This document shows positions 11,201-22,869 of a DNA stretch of 64,000 nucleotides, in pieces (position 1 is the first letter of the stretch; every line of letters begins with the position of its first letter). Source of the stretch: Tiliqua scincoides (lineage: Eukaryota > Chordata > Lepidosauria > Squamata > Scincidae). The stretch spans positions 21,652,379-21,716,378 of the forward strand of contig NC_089830.1 in assembly GCF_035046505.1 (NCBI RefSeq). Direction: 5' to 3'. The notes under the pieces are model-generated. The model was given only the letters and a program-made list of their open reading frames with translations, did not search any database and had not been told where the DNA came from. Both the position numbers and the translations under genes were made by a program.

Positions 11201-14200
11201 GTGGGCATGAGGTTCCCAGGGCAAGGCCAGTAGAAGCACATGCAGAATCAAAACTATATTTTGTACAAATCTGTATTTGGGCATCAGTGTATATCAGGGG
11301 TGCTCAATAGGTGGATTGCGATCTACCGGTAGATCGCGAGGCAAAATGAGTAGATCGCGGAGTGCCGACCCCCCCCTTCAGGTGCCGCTGGGAGGAAATG
11401 CCGGGAGTAAGGCCCATTGTACTCAATGGGGCTTACTCCCAGGTAAGTGTGGCTAGGATTGCAGCCTCACAGCCTAATCCTAGGCATGTCTACTCAGGAG
11501 TAAGTCCTGTTATACTCAGTGGGGCTCAAGGTACACCAACATACATTGTAAACATAAATGTTATATGTTATGATGGCGCGAACATTGTAAAAAAAAACTC
11601 TGGTAGGTCTCCGGGCCTTGCTGGGTTTCAGAGTAGCTCTCGAGCCAAAAAAGTGTGAGCACCCCTGGTGTATATGATATTTAGCTCTTTGAACTTGAGA
11701 TTTTTTCACCTTTGCATTCAACAATTCAGTTTTGGTGGGATTTATGTTTGGAAATATTAAATGTGAAGTCACTGATCATAGAACTTGATCCAGCTACTTC
11801 CTAGGATGGTCACATCTTTTGACGCATACTGAGCACCGGAGAGATAAAGTTTGGGGAGTTTTTGGTTTTTTTTCTTTAATCCCTGTCGTCTGCCCAAATG
11901 ATGCTCCTTCTGTTTCATTCCAGAATATAGGCAGTTTTAACAACAACAGTGGAAGACCAGGTCGATTCAACAAGAACTATGGCGTAAGTGCTCAGAATTC
12001 AGCTCTGTTTTGAGATGGACTATTTGGGGAGTGCAGACTGCACTTGCACTTGCTCCCAGTGTGGAAGGGTTTGTCACTCCCGAATTGGCCTTTTCAGCCA
12101 CACTAGACGCTGTTCCAGAACCACCTTTCAGAGCGCGATACCACAGTCTTTCGAGACTGAAGGTTGCCAACAGCATTTGGGGAGTGCTGAATAGGTTTTC
12201 TAGATCCTATTGGAACTTCTTACCAAGTACTCCCATCTTCAACTAACTTTTGGACTTCAGGCTTAGCATTGCTTCAAGTTCTAAACAACAGATTGAACTG
12301 TATAAACAACACTTCTCATTTTCTTTCCCAACCAATTGGGCTGAATTGATCCAAGGGACGTATATTTTGATTTGAGTATTCTGATTTGATTTTAATGAAT
12401 ACAAAAGCAATATTTTGCATGCTCAGTGATAGAAAGAAGGCTAACTTCAGGTTGTAGCAATGAGGCTGGGATGACATGGGGCAGATACAACAGGCCTCCC
12501 AAGAATTATTATTGCAAGAGAATGCAAGTAACCCAACCCCCAGAATTCAGCTCCATGCCAAGATTTGTGTGATAACTTCTATTATAAGAGTAGTATCTTA
12601 AATTGCTGTTTACTCCTATTCTCCCACTTAGTGATCTTTCTGTTCCTTTCCAGAATATAGCCAGCTTCAATGGCAACACTGTAGGGGCCAACAGCTTCAG
12701 CAACAATGGAGTAAGTACCGGGGGAATTCCTCTATGTTAGATGAGCCATCAGCTGACCAGTTTTGCTCTTTACTCAGAACAAAGCTTCTTTCTCATTAGC
12801 GTTCATTGTGATGCAATCATCTTTCTTGTGAGGGTAGAGCCATCTCAGACTCTCATTGAGGGTAGTTTTAGTGGCAACAGCAGGGCATCCTATGAATGAG
12901 ATCTAAAGGAAGCTCTGCTGGGTGATGGGGGGGGGGAGAATATCCCACTGGTGTCTGTTGCATTTCTTAATCATGGAGGTTTTGCTGAGAAAAAGTTGGT
13001 TATTTGTGGAACTCATTCATTCCATTTTTTTTTCTTTGTAGTACCCCTATTATAATTCCGGAGGAGTAAGTATCAGCAGATACACATGATGCATCTAGAC
13101 CAGGGTCGCTCTCTGATTTTTCACACACTACTTACTTTGTAGCACAAAGACTGCAATCCTAAACATACCTAGAGTAGATCCCATTGAAATCAAATATAGT
13201 TCTGAGTGGTCATACCTAGGACTGCACTGATAATTTCAGCAGTTAATTATTCCAGCTCCATCTAAATTAAGCATTTTTTTTTATTTTTTATTTTTGGTAT
13301 CCTGCTTCTTTTCCAGAATGTAGGCAGTTTTAATGGCAACAGAGGAGGAGCTGGAAGCTTCAGCTATAACCATGGAGTAAGTGCCCAGAATTCTTCTTCA
13401 TTTTAAGACAAATTCTTAGCCCAGTGGTTCCCAAACTCAGGAGTCAGAGTGCTCTGGCAGCCTCTGCATCTGAATGGTTTGCTGACATTTTAAAGAAACA
13501 CATTTTTTTGGCTTCTTTTTCTTTGTCTGCGATCCTATACACACATTCTTGGGAGTAAGCCTCGTTGAACATAATGAAATTACTTCTGAGTCAACGTGCA
13601 TAAGCTTGCATGGTTGGAAAGTTAGGTAGCTTCATCAAAGGGCATGATGCTGAACAAGAAGGCAAGTCTCTGCCCCAAAGAGCATACTATCAAAAACTCA
13701 AAATGCTGGTGATTGAGTGCTGGTGATTGAGGAAACAGAAAGAATGTGCATTCATTTGAACTGGCCTTTGTTGCTGTAGGAAATTAGTAGTAAAGAGATA
13801 TGTCAGAGGTAAGCAGTAGATTTGAAAGATGACACTGAGCCTGTATGATATGTGTATTCAGGGAGGCATCTCAGGTGTAGCAGACACTGAGGGACAAAGA
13901 TTAGAGTTATCACAGTCTTGTGGAAATGGGCTCCAATATCACCAAACCACTTTGCTCAGATGTTGGTATGGAGAATCGAGAGATTACACTTCTGGTTGCA
14001 CCCTGCTGCAACTAAAACAATCAGAGTTGTGTTTGATTGCCAAACTGGTGGCACTCTCTTTTTCCCTGCTCCAAGCTCAGAACCTTAGGGAACAATTCTA
14101 ACTAGGTCTACTCAGAAGTAAGTCCTATTTTGTTCAATAGGGCTTACTCTCAGGAAAGTGTGGTTAGGATTCCAACCTTACTGGGGAAGACCAGGAAGGA

Positions 14201-17200
14201 CAAAACAGGAGAAGTTGCATTTATGGACCATGTCTATTTGCCAGAACTCCATCCTCCTCCTCCACAGAGATCTGATGAATCCCCTTCCATAGTTCTCCCT
14301 ACATGCACATCCCAGATTGTGATCCAGCTATTTCTGTTGGCATCCTCAGAAACACTCTTGACAAACCCCAAAGAACTGTGTTGGTTTTTCCGGTGGTCAT
14401 CCACCCAAACAATGTGCTCCTTTCCAGAATATTGGCAGCTTCAATGGCAACAGAGGAAGATCTGGCAGCTTCAGAAACAACCATGGGGTGAGTCCCTAGG
14501 CATTCTTCTTGGTTTTGAAAGGGATCCTTAGTTGATTGTACAGTGCATGTTTCACACCCATGAATTTGAGTCAATGCGGGTGCTGACCCATGCCGGAGGG
14601 ACTCCAGTCCTTCCAGTCATGTCTGAGAGATCCTTTGAGGGCTATCTGCAGAAATTGGTATCTGCAGAGGGTCCTGAAACGGATCCCCCGCAGATATCGA
14701 GGGCCCACTGTATTGCTCTCTTCTCTTTAGAAATCTATCTCTGTCTCTCTCCCTTTTCCAGAACAGAAACAGCTTCAATGACCAGCGTGGAGGACCTGGC
14801 AGCTTCAGCAATATCAATGGAGTATGTACCCAAAATTCTTCTCTGTTTTGAGATTGGCTGATCAATCTGGCTTTTTTCTTTGGAAGAAAAAAAAAGTGCT
14901 CTCCTTAAAACTGCAGCAAACCTTTTCAGCAGATTGAGCTTCCTTCTTATTGGGATTTTCTAGTTGATTTTTGGTTTTGATGTTCAAGGCTATGCAGGTT
15001 TTTTGTTTTTTGTTTTCCTTATTGTAGATTTCCAGTCATTCTAGACCTGCAGTAAGACATATTCCTAAATTTGTTTAATGGATATGGAGAGAACAACTTT
15101 GCAGTTCAGAAAGAAAGAAAAAAAAAACACAATTAAATGGGGGAGGTATATCCCTGTGATTATAAGTAAGTAGAGGTGCTTGTTTCTGGTAAGATAGCTT
15201 TGCAGCCTGGCAGCCCAATCCTATGCATGTCTACTCAGAAGTAAGTCTCATTAAAGTCAATGGGGCTTACTCCCAGGAAAATGTGGATAGGATTGGGTTG
15301 TAAGTTACTAAACACAATGGGTTTACTTTGGATTTACATTTATAAATAGGACACAGGAAGTACATAAATAACAGTAGCAGTAACCACGATGATTCAATGA
15401 CTGTATCTCTGTGATTCCCAGGATCTGGGCAAGATCTCAAATTGCAGGATATAACCAGCCCAGCTGAGGCTGTAATGAAACATAATATAATATTATATAA
15501 TAATAAAAAGAAAATATTTTGGAAATTTTTCTTTTTCTTTTTGCATAGACTGCCAGTGGTGGTGGTAGAAGTGTAAGTATCAAGCAAACATAACCCATCG
15601 ATTCTGACACTGTATTGGAATATTAGAAACTTGGGTTTTGAATAACTCTCATCAACCCGAAGAGACTCTTCACGCCAGACAATGCCGTTGTACAAATCGA
15701 TGGTAAGGCCACACCTGGAGTATTGTGTCCAGTTCTGGTTGCCACATCTCAAAAAAGACATAGTGGAAATGGAAAAGGTGCAAAAGAGAGCGACTAAGAT
15801 GATTACTGGGCTGGGGCACCTTCCTTATGAGGAAAGGCTACGGCGTTTGGGCCTCTTCAGCCTAGAAGAGAGGCGCCTGAGGGGGGACATGATTGAGACA
15901 TACAAAATTATGCAGGGGATGCACAGAGAGGATAGAGAGATGCTCTTTACACTCTCACATAACACCAGAACCAGGGGACATCCACTAAAATTGAGTGTTG
16001 GGAGAGTTAGGACAGACAAAATAAAATATTTCTTTACTCAGTGTGTGATTGGTCTGTGGAACTCTTTGCCACAGGATGTGGTGATGGCACCTGGCTGGGT
16101 GCCTTTAAAAGGGGATTGGACAAGTTTCTGGTGGAAAAATCCATTACGGGTTACAAGCCATGATGTGTATGCGCAACCTCCTGGTTTTAGAAATGGGCTA
16201 TGTCAGAATGCCAGATGCAAGGGAGGGCACCAGGATCAGGTCTCTTGTTATCTGGTGTGCTCCCTGGGGCATTTGGTGGGCCGCTGTGAGATACAGGAAG
16301 CTGGACTAGATGGGCCTATGGCCTGATCCAGTGGGGCTGTTCTTAAGTTCTTATGTTCAGACCTACCCAATAGGAATGGAAAGGAACTTGCATCGGGCAT
16401 CTGTTTGGAGATAGAAAGGCAGTTTGGAAATCCTGAAATAATCAAGTCTTGACCATGAGCTTTTAAAGACACAGGGCACAATCCTAACCTACTTTCCTGC
16501 ACCAACCTAAGGGTAATGCAGCTCTGAGGTAAGGGAACAAACATTCCCTTACTTTGAGGAGTCCTCCATGAGCACCACCCAACTGCAGGATACAGCACAT
16601 GTCCCACTGGCACAGTTATGCTGGTATTGGAAAATTGGTTAGGATTTGGGCCACAGTAGCTCTGTCCAAATGAAAGACCTTGCTGGGATCCTGTGCCCTA
16701 GTTTTCCACTTGTTTTCCTCTCTTCAACTGAGAGTTCATCTTTTGACTAACTTTTCTATGTTGGTTTCCCAGTTCAAGTGCACCCCAGACCTTGGTCCAA
16801 CTAACTTCTGCTCACATCCTCAACACAGACTAAATTTTCAGATGAGTTGCTTTTGATTTCAGCCATCCACCTCACTGAGTCTCTTGCTGCTCTTTTCCAG
16901 AATGTTGGCAGTTTTCATGGCAGTACTGTCAGAGACGGCAGCTTCTTCAACAATAAGGGAGTAAGTTCCTAGAACTTCTCTGGGTTTTGCATAGGGAGTT
17001 TAAAAAGTTGCTTTTCCCAGTCCCCCACTGAAACAGGGGTGTCAAACATAAGACCCTTGGGCCAGATGTGGCCCACAGAAGCTCTTTATCTGGCCCACGT
17101 GATGTTTGGGTTCTCCCAGCACCATCACCAACTGCTGAGCTGCAAAGTGATGCCTTAGCAGAAGCAGCGCTGATAAAAGGTGGCCCTTGTGATAATTGGG

Positions 17201-20200
17201 CTCTCCCATATCTTGAAAATATGATCTTGAAAAGATCTGCGATCAAGATCTCATTATCATTGGGGCATGAGGAAAAAGAGAAAAAAGCGCTAATCTCTGA
17301 TCATCAACAATGACCACTTCTGGCCCCTCACCAGGTGCCATGAATACTATTTGGCCTTCCTCTATGAAACAAGTTTGACACCCCTGCCATAAAGCATTGC
17401 TCTCTTTGTTCCTTTTCAGAATATAGGTAGCTTCAATGGTAATCGAGGAGGAGCTGGGAGCTTCAACAACAATGGAGTAAGTACCCAGAGTCCCTTTGCA
17501 GTTTGAGATACAGCATTTGGTGATCAATCTTTCCTTGTTCTCAGTTGAAAAAAAAAACAGACTCTTCTTGAAACTGTATCAAAACTGTCAGTGGACTGTG
17601 ATCCCTTCTTGCTGAGACTTGTCAGGGTATAGCCATCCTTTCTGTCCCCTTGAAGAAGAAGGAGACCCTCATTAATTATAGTCCTGCCTTAGTGCTTAGC
17701 ATGCTATCCCTTCTTCAGGAATGGGAGGGGTGGAGAGAGTAGAGCTCTGTTGAGGAGGGGAAAACATCTCCCTTCCCATGATTTTCTTTATCAGGGTGGT
17801 CTTGGGAAGGGGGTTTGTCCTTTGGAGGATGACCTTTTCCTCCTTTTTTATTGCAGTATCACTATAACCGTTCAGGAGGCGTAAGTATCAGCAACCCCAC
17901 CACTGACGTCCTTGAACGCTTGCACTAGACATATCACTGCTACGTCATTGGCACACTCGAAATGCCATGTAGAGGGTTCAAGGGAATGTGAGTATCTGTA
18001 GAAGAGAGACTGCCTTGAGACATTCTATTTGAGTGGGGTACTGTAGCTCAGAGATCAAGCATCCACACGCAGTAAGTGCCAGGACCAATTCATGGTGTCT
18101 CCAGGTAGGACAGAGATAAATCCCTTCCTGGTACCTTAGAGAACCCTTGCCAGTCTTTGACAGGGTCCTAGAGCTATGGTCCAACTCAATAGTCCACTGG
18201 GTTCCAAAACTGGTCACGAAATGTCAAACAGATTACGATTCTTATTAGTGCCATTTAGTACCAAGTTACTTATTTAGGACACTGGAACCATGATCTTGGG
18301 ACTAAGTCCGTCCGTCCGTCCGTCCGTCCGTCCACCCACCCACCCAGCCGTACATCATAAGCATAAAAACGCTATGGGTAGGTGAGGCCAACGACCGGCC
18401 CAAGTGGGTTTCCGAACCTGGATCCTCCAGGTCTAAGTTCGACTCCCCAACCATGACACCAACACCGTCCTTTAAATGAGGCCCTTTTTGTTTTTCAGAA
18501 TATCGGCAGCTTCAATGGCAACCAGGGAGGAGCTGGAAGCTTCAACAACAATGGAGTAAGCCCCCAGAATTCCTCTTCCTTTTGCAGTGAACCACTTGAT
18601 CTTCAATATTGCTATATTGCTGCAATATTGCTATCTCTTTGGCATACAACAATGTGCCTCTTTAAATTGGTAGCATGTTTTTCAGCATATTGTACTTCCC
18701 TCATGCTAATGACTTTTCTGATGATTTTTTGTTTTTGAAGCTAAAGGATGAATTTGCTGTAGGTCTCCATTCACGCCCATTCTCTTGTAGTACCTTATCT
18801 CAGTTTGGTACAGCGCATAGGGAGAGAATCACTGAGCATTGCAGTCTGTCCTGACAGGAACTGACCTGGTTTTCAAGCCTAGCAGTGTCTATCTGGGTTC
18901 CTGGAGTGCTGCTCCATTTGTATATTTGTAGATAAATATTACAAAAGTATATCTATTTCTACAGGGGTGAAAATATCCAGGGGTGTCTCCAAGAAAACTG
19001 ATCCTTTATACTTTTGTCCCTGAAAACTCTTGCTTCTCAGTGACCCACAAATTCCTAATATATCCTCTCTGGTTTTTTGTTTGTATTCCTAGAATGGTGG
19101 CAGAGCTACTTGGCTACAATGGCTTCGATGCCAAAGGGGTAAGTATCAGATATCTGCAAATTGTGTCATCTTGTTTATTGACCAACTCAGTGGATCTGTC
19201 AATAGATTATGGAGCACACTTTCTGATTTAAGTATCTGAAAGCCCTCTGAGAAACACTCTAAAACTATTTCTTGGATCTGAAAGCTACGGGACAGCTTTG
19301 GGGACAAGAAGACCTCTTCCCTCACCCCTCAAGCTCATTGACCACAGAGAGTGGGTAGATATCATTATAGGATTGTCTCAAGGACTTCTGAATGCATACT
19401 TGGCCATTTCTCCCATAAGTCTGCAATGCAGCTTAGAAATGACAGATATAGGTCCACACACAGCCATATCGGTGCAGAAACGATACAGTTCCTTTTTGTT
19501 GTTGCCTTACAGAGTAAGTTACGATGGTCCCAATGTCTACGTGAGTATTATTCAATCCCCAGTCAGTCACGAAACTCACCAGCCACTTTATCTCAGCCTA
19601 TCTTACTTTGCAGGGCCATTGTAAGGAGAATGAAGGAGCCATGTCCACTGTCTTGAGCTTCTTAGAAGGAAGGGTGGGATAAAAATGCTGGGAAATAAAC
19701 CAAATTTATTCTCTGGACTTCTCAGTTGGTGAGATAGATCAGTGGTATGGCCAGAGCTAGCTCCAGAGGGCCTTTGACAGACTGCCCTCCTCCGATAGGG
19801 TTAACCCCAAGAGGGTGACTCTCCAATCACCACCAGCCCCCACAAGTCTCTTGGCACAGAGGTCTTTTTAAGGAGCATTAGACCTGTCCTGGGCATCTTG
19901 GGGTCCTGGGCATGTATCCAAAGATGCCTGTAGCTAGCCCTACTGCTTCTGCGTAGACGGAGATACGGAATCAGACCACTGGTCTATCTAAGTCAGTATT
20001 TTATACAGAACGATGGTGGCTCTCCAGGGTTTTAGCCCCCCGCCCCAGGTAGGAGGTGTACTCTGCTGTACCTAGAGATAGTGGGATTGACCCTGAACCT
20101 TCTAAAAATCAAAAGTTCTACCTCTTGCCTTTTTTTGGTAGTAGTGTCAGGGAGCGACCTCCCCCAGGGCCCCTGACTTACCTCTAGAGGGGAGCAGCCC

Positions 20201-21063
20201 CCAGTCACAGATCCCCCTTTCCTCCTGGGATGAGTGGGGATCCTGTCCCACCCTCTGCAGCACTGGTTCCACCACCCAGGAAGAGGTAGGATCGGGCAAG
20301 CCTGTGCCTGGCTTGCCTGGCAGATGGGACACGGGAGACCCTCTGCTCGGGCCAGCGGGCAGGCGGGCCACCACCCCTCCCAAACCAACCACGGCGGAGG
20401 CACGTCCCCACAGTGACAACCAGGTGGCCGGCGGCGGAGGACAGCCTGCCGGACTGCCTGGCGAACCCATGTTTCCCCGCCTGATGACATCAGTGGGCGA
20501 CATCAGCCAGCCCCAGATACCCAAAGGGGTGGGAAAAGGGGGGCCTGGCAGGGGGTGCAAGCCACCGACGGAGGAGGGTCTTTCAGGGGGATTGATCATC
20601 TCAGGGGCACCAGGAAACCCCTTTCCAGAACCCAAGCCTGGGGCCTGACACTGGCCCTTTTAGACCTGCCAAGCTAGGAGGAGGCGGGGTTAGGAGGAGG
20701 AGCCCTGGGTCAGCCTGTGATGACAGTCAGTCTGGAGAGAGCAGGCTGAAGGGAGGTAGGAGGCTGGAGCTGCAGCCTTCCTACTAGTGACCCAAGAAGC
20801 CTGCCTCAAACCTGAGCGGGGGACCAGGGTGCTGTCAACCCCCCCCATGGCAGTCTGAGGCCAGCCCGACCAAGACTGCTGGACACCTTAGAGAGAGACT
20901 GGCAGCTGGGCCTTCTGGCCCAGGGATCCTTGAGGGACGCCCTATGCCCTCACCCCACCGGGCACCAGGATCCCCACACGTAGTCACTCTTAGAATAACT
21001 CTAAGGTCTTTCCCCTGTGTTTGAATTCTTACTGATGTTCCTATTCTTCTTTTACAGTATTAG
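8213..21063 (+). CDS. Gene A: secreted Asn/Gly/Ser/Phe-rich repeat protein, about 17-18 micro-exons
   Basis: I do not recognise the family. Exon 1 (8213-8287) encodes 25 residues starting MTVQVVAVCLLISLL, a signal peptide ending about ...DAGA/APA. Further exons, each with AG acceptor and GT donor and all phase 0: 9999-10055, 10181-10204, 10283-10339, 11924-11983, 12654-12710, 13042-13065, 13317-13376, 14428-14487, 14762-14821, 15028-15051, 15549-15572, 16901-16960, 17420-17476, 17857-17880, 18499-18555, then 19093-19138 (odd, see its entry), and a last exon at 21058 reading Tyr-stop. Exons of 57-60 bp encode repeats such as NVGSFNGNIGGAGSFNNNG and NIGSFNGNQGGAGSFNNNG, with two xGSFN half-repeats each. 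24-bp exons encode spacers such as YPYYNSGG, YHYNRSGG, ISSHSRPA and TASGGGRS. About 260 residues precede the odd exon. The product should be secreted; a structural or matrix role is inference. Neighbour B is a shorter paralogue. Confidence 0.75.
8655..9372 (+). mobile_element. Non-LTR LINE (second family) 3' fragment in gene A intron 1
   Basis: An open frame of 231 residues encodes the C-terminal part of a non-LTR reverse transcriptase protein: HTKIQVYRACVLSTLLYCSE, RRLRWLGHVVRMDDGRIPK, and a terminal CHSRIGLFSHTRRC zinc-knuckle-like motif, in which one Cys of the other copies is Phe. The 3' end is TAGTCTTTCGAGACTGAAGG TTGCCAAC. The clade is not certain. The same tail ends the 5S SINEs here. 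Confidence 0.75.
9487..9746 (+). mobile_element. CR1 3' fragment, ATTCTATG-tailed subfamily
   Basis: Ends GGACTAGATGACCTCATGTG ... CAACTCTATGATTCTATGAG, the classic amniote CR1 tail, different from the TTCTTATG tail of the other copies. Located in intron 1 of gene A. Confidence 0.65.
10283..10339 (+). other. Prototype 57-bp repeat exon of gene A
   Basis: A polypyrimidine tract and CAG precede the exon, which reads NVGSFNGNIGGAGSFNNNG and is followed by GTAAGA. At least nine further exons of gene A and two of gene B have this design. The exon is a multiple of three and phase 0 on both sides, so skipping or duplication keeps the reading frame. Confidence 0.8.
10828..11150. mobile_element. MITE with GGGTRRCCAGATRTC ends
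   Basis: Starts GGGTGACCAGATATC and ends GGACATCTGGCTACCCTGG. The inside has several GAGGACAT repeats. In a gene A intron. Confidence 0.6.
11295..11667. mobile_element. hAT MITE with exact 8-bp target duplication
   Basis: Terminal inverted repeats CAGGGGTGCTCA / TGAGCACCCCTG, flanked by GTGTATAT on both sides (11287-11294 and 11668-11675). The interior carries a shorter palindromic MITE of the GTAAGTCC type. Confidence 0.9.
12035..12174 (+). mobile_element. Short 3' fragment of the second LINE family with 13-bp target duplication
   Basis: Contains only the zinc-knuckle end (CSQCGRVCHSRIGLFSHTRRC region) and the GAGACTGAAGGTTGCCAACAG tail. ATTTGGGGAGTGC is repeated at 12022-12034 and 12175-12187, a clear target-site duplication in a gene A intron. 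Confidence 0.85.
12861..12890 (+). pseudogene. Decayed repeat exon in a gene A intron
   Basis: The sequence reads GSFSGNSRAS, matching the core of the 57-60 bp repeat exons. It has no pyrimidine-rich acceptor directly upstream and no GT donor downstream, and the frame ends at a stop soon after (TATGAATGA). It looks like a lost copy of the repeat exon. Confidence 0.5.
14091..14173. mobile_element. About 90-bp palindromic MITE in gene A
   Basis: ACAATTCTAACTAGGTCTAC start, TGGTTAGGATTCC end. Confidence 0.65.
14650..14715 (+). mobile_element. Tigger/mariner-like MITE fragment
   Basis: Only one end is present (GATATCGAGGGCCCACTGTA), in the intron just before the gene A exon at 14762. Confidence 0.5.
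15208..15297. mobile_element. About 90-bp palindromic MITE
   Basis: Starts CAGCCCAATCCTATGCATG and ends GGATAGGATTGGGTTG. The centre TCTACTCAGAAGTAAGTC / GGGCTTACTCCCAGG is an imperfect palindrome. Further copies: 14091-14173, 22322-22405 and 62251-62338, fragments at 13520, 52240 and 63980, and one inside 11295-11667. Confidence 0.75.
15681..16359 (+). mobile_element. CR1 3' fragment in a gene A intron
   Basis: Begins at MPLYKSMVRPHLEYCVQFW and follows the long CR1 to its TTCTTAAGTTCTTATG tail, with scattered substitutions. Sense relative to gene A. Confidence 0.85.
16473..16652. mobile_element. About 175-bp MITE copy in a gene A intron
   Basis: AGGGCACAATCCTAACC / GGTTAGGATTTGGGCC ends. 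The nearest gene A exon starts about 250 bp downstream. Confidence 0.7.
17034..17386. mobile_element. hAT-like MITE in a gene A intron
   Basis: Ends CAGGGGTGTCAAAC / GTTTGACACCCCTG. The flanking 8-mers do not match, so the insertion is old or rearranged. Confidence 0.75.
18306..18346 (+). repeat. (GTCC)n then (ACCC)n microsatellite
   Basis: About 27 bp of GTCC repeats pass into ACCC repeats, in a gene A intron. Confidence 0.9.
18763..18786 (+). other. Candidate 24-bp spacer exon of gene A with a weak donor
   Basis: Preceded by CTGTAG and followed by GTAGTA, this 24-bp stretch reads VSIHAHSL. It aligns with the spacer exon at 15028-15051 (ISSHSRPA), including the flanking intron bases. The donor is poor compared with the GTAAGT of its siblings, so it may be skipped or dead. 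Confidence 0.4.
19093..19138 (+). other. Penultimate-type exon of gene A with a non-triplet length (46 bp)
   Basis: Acceptor CCTAG and donor GTAAGT are both good, but the exon is 46 bp while all siblings are multiples of three. The 3' two thirds read GYNGFDAKG in the frame matching gene B's homologous exon (VGDNGFNNNG); the first bases read NGGRAT in another frame. Either one extra T is present near 19110, or splicing uses the AG ending at 19105, giving a 33-bp phase-0 exon (LLGYNGFDAKG). A third option pairs it with a 26-bp exon at 19515-19540, which would restore phase. Confidence 0.5.
19513..19540 (+). other. Possible extra exon of gene A
   Basis: TTGCCTTACAG precedes and GTGAGT follows a short segment whose best frame reads VSYDGPNVY, resembling gene B's PYYGDQG exon in composition. 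Its length is 28 bp, or 26 bp from the next AG. It would only fit if the 46-bp exon upstream is used as is. Low support. Confidence 0.3.
19560..19705 (+). mobile_element. Partial tRNA-derived SINE
   Basis: Diverged 3' part only (TTGAGCTTCTTAGAAGGAAG GGTGGGATAAAAATG). In gene A. Confidence 0.4.
20145..20978 (+). mobile_element. Possible solo LTR (fossil), about 834 bp, GC-rich
   Basis: Begins TGTCAGGGAGCG and ends CCCCACA, with near-matching 5-bp flanks (AGTAG / CGTAG). It is far richer in G+C than the surrounding intron. No internal retroviral genes are seen. It lies in the last intron of gene A. Family and age cannot be fixed from sequence alone. Confidence 0.4.
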
Positions 21064-21245
21064 ACAGTCAGAAAGCCATCACAGTAGCTGCCCAGGTGCC
21101 CTCTACCCTGCCGTTCAATGCCTTTCCATAATTCATTTGCCTCTTGAATGATTCCAGTTTTGATTAACCTTTCAGTGCTGCAAATCTCTATAAAGATGGA
21201 TACTTGATACTTCGTTGCAAATATACAGACTTGACTTATCAACAC
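21058..21245 (+). other. Gene A last exon: Tyr-stop and 3' UTR
   Basis: The acceptor TCTTTTACAG ends at 21057, followed by TAT TAG. The following bases align with the separate 3' UTR exon of gene B, including a shared CCTTTCA.TGC.GCAAAT stretch. The poly(A) signal position carries TATAAA (21189-21194) where gene B has AATAAA. The exact transcript end is not determined. Confidence 0.6.
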
Positions 21246-21249
21246 GGTT

Positions 21250-22310
21250 GTTGTCTTTGTTGTGTCGTCCTGTACTAACTAGGTGGAGACGTTAGACATT
21301 TTGCAAGACCTTTCGGAATGGTGCCACCCCATTTGTATCTCTAAGCAATTTAAACAGCCTGCACGCTGGCCAAGAGTTGCAAGTAAGGCAAACGTCCACC
21401 TCCCAGCTGAGAACTCTCTTGTCCCATCAGTCCTCCATTAATAGCCAATCATAATCAAACATAAAGTTGGGTACAAGGACATGTGTCAATTTCAACAGAT
21501 CCTGCAATGAATCAAGCTGAGTTTTTCACATTCTCACCATCAGAGGGCAGCAAAATAGTTCCATTGAACAAGGAAATTTGAGCTACTACATTCAGTGGGA
21601 GATAAGCAGGACAGGACAAAAGTGCCTTAAATAGTTGCATCAAAGAGATCCTTTCAGTGCACTATTTTTGTCATCACTCAAATGGAAGAGCTGTACTTCC
21701 TAAAGTTCTCTGAAGCCTTGCCCCAGAAGGCAGTCCAACACCTAGCAAAGAGATGCTGACCACAGTTGTGGTCTGTGCCCTAGTAATCTCCAGGTTAGGC
21801 TACTGCCATATCGTGTACAAGGGGCTGCCTTTGAAGACTACTCAGAAATTTCAGTGGGTGCAAGGGACAGTGGCTACATTAATTTTCTTTGAGGGGGGCA
21901 ATTTGCTTTGGTGGTGGGGGTATGGCCTCTGAAGCTCTTGAAGCCCCAAAGAAATTGCAGAAGCCATGTTGGTATTCCCAAGATGTCTTATTCCAAGGGG
22001 AAATTAAAAAGAAATTTTAAATTCCTCCCCTCAAATGGCTATACCCATTGGAGAATAATGTTAGCAAGGAAATTAAAAAATATATATATTTGAAAGGCAG
22101 AATCAAAACAGCATTGCACATTGCGTAGGTGATGAGGGGACAAAGGAACACAGCAGGTGGAAGTGTCTCCAACTTTTAGACCCCATCCAAAACTTGTTGT
22201 CCCATGCAGGGTTTTCCTTGAAATTTGGTTACTGCCCTCCCCAACAAGCAAAAATGCAGGCAAAATAAATTTCAGATCATCCCTACAAAAATCTCACTAC
22301 ACATTTCAGG
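21250..22310. other. Intergenic after gene A, nothing recognised
   Basis: AT-rich stretch without supported exons or clear repeat ends. Confidence 0.4.
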
Positions 22311-22321
22311 CTGTACATTCA

Positions 22322-22405
22322 CAGCCCAATGCTAGGTATGTCTACTCAGAACGAAGTCCCATTGAGTTCAATGGGTTTGCTCCCAGGAAAGCATGCATAG
22401 GATTG
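22322..22405. mobile_element. About 90-bp palindromic MITE
   Basis: CAGCCCAATGCTAGGTATGT start, GCATAGGATTGGAACC end, with the GAAGTCCCATTGAGTTCAATGG centre. Confidence 0.7.
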
Positions 22406-22869
22406 GAACCTCTGTTCAAGGGGGCCTTGGCCTCATTGCTGCCCTGATGGGACGAAGAGGACATGACTCAACACACTCCCATCACGGTGCAATGAAAGGC
22501 AAGCAACATTTATATGTGACAGATTTTTAGTCACTCGTAACTTTCTTATTGAGGAGTTTTTGATAAGCCTTCAAGGAAGCCCAAAGCTTTCTGTCATGCA
22601 GTCCTGGTCAGCTGGCACATGCCATTCCCAGCACAGGGGCAATCTGGGGGGTTATTGGTGGCCTCAGATGATGAAGACAAGCGATCCACAAACTACCTGT
22701 CTGCTTGGGCCATGTGGTCTTCAGCTATGACATTGTTGTCAAAGTTTCTCCAGGACTTCTCTTTCCTGTTGAACTTTATGCTGAGGCTTTCAGTAAAGGA
22801 AGTACAGTAGATGGGGGGGAGAGGAAAGGAGCTAGAGGAGCTTATTCATCACATAAATCTATTTTTTTC

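Noticed and set aside
20032-20648. Long frames in the GC-rich stretch of gene A's last intron
   Set aside because: Composition effect within a possible solo LTR; no protein motif recognised.
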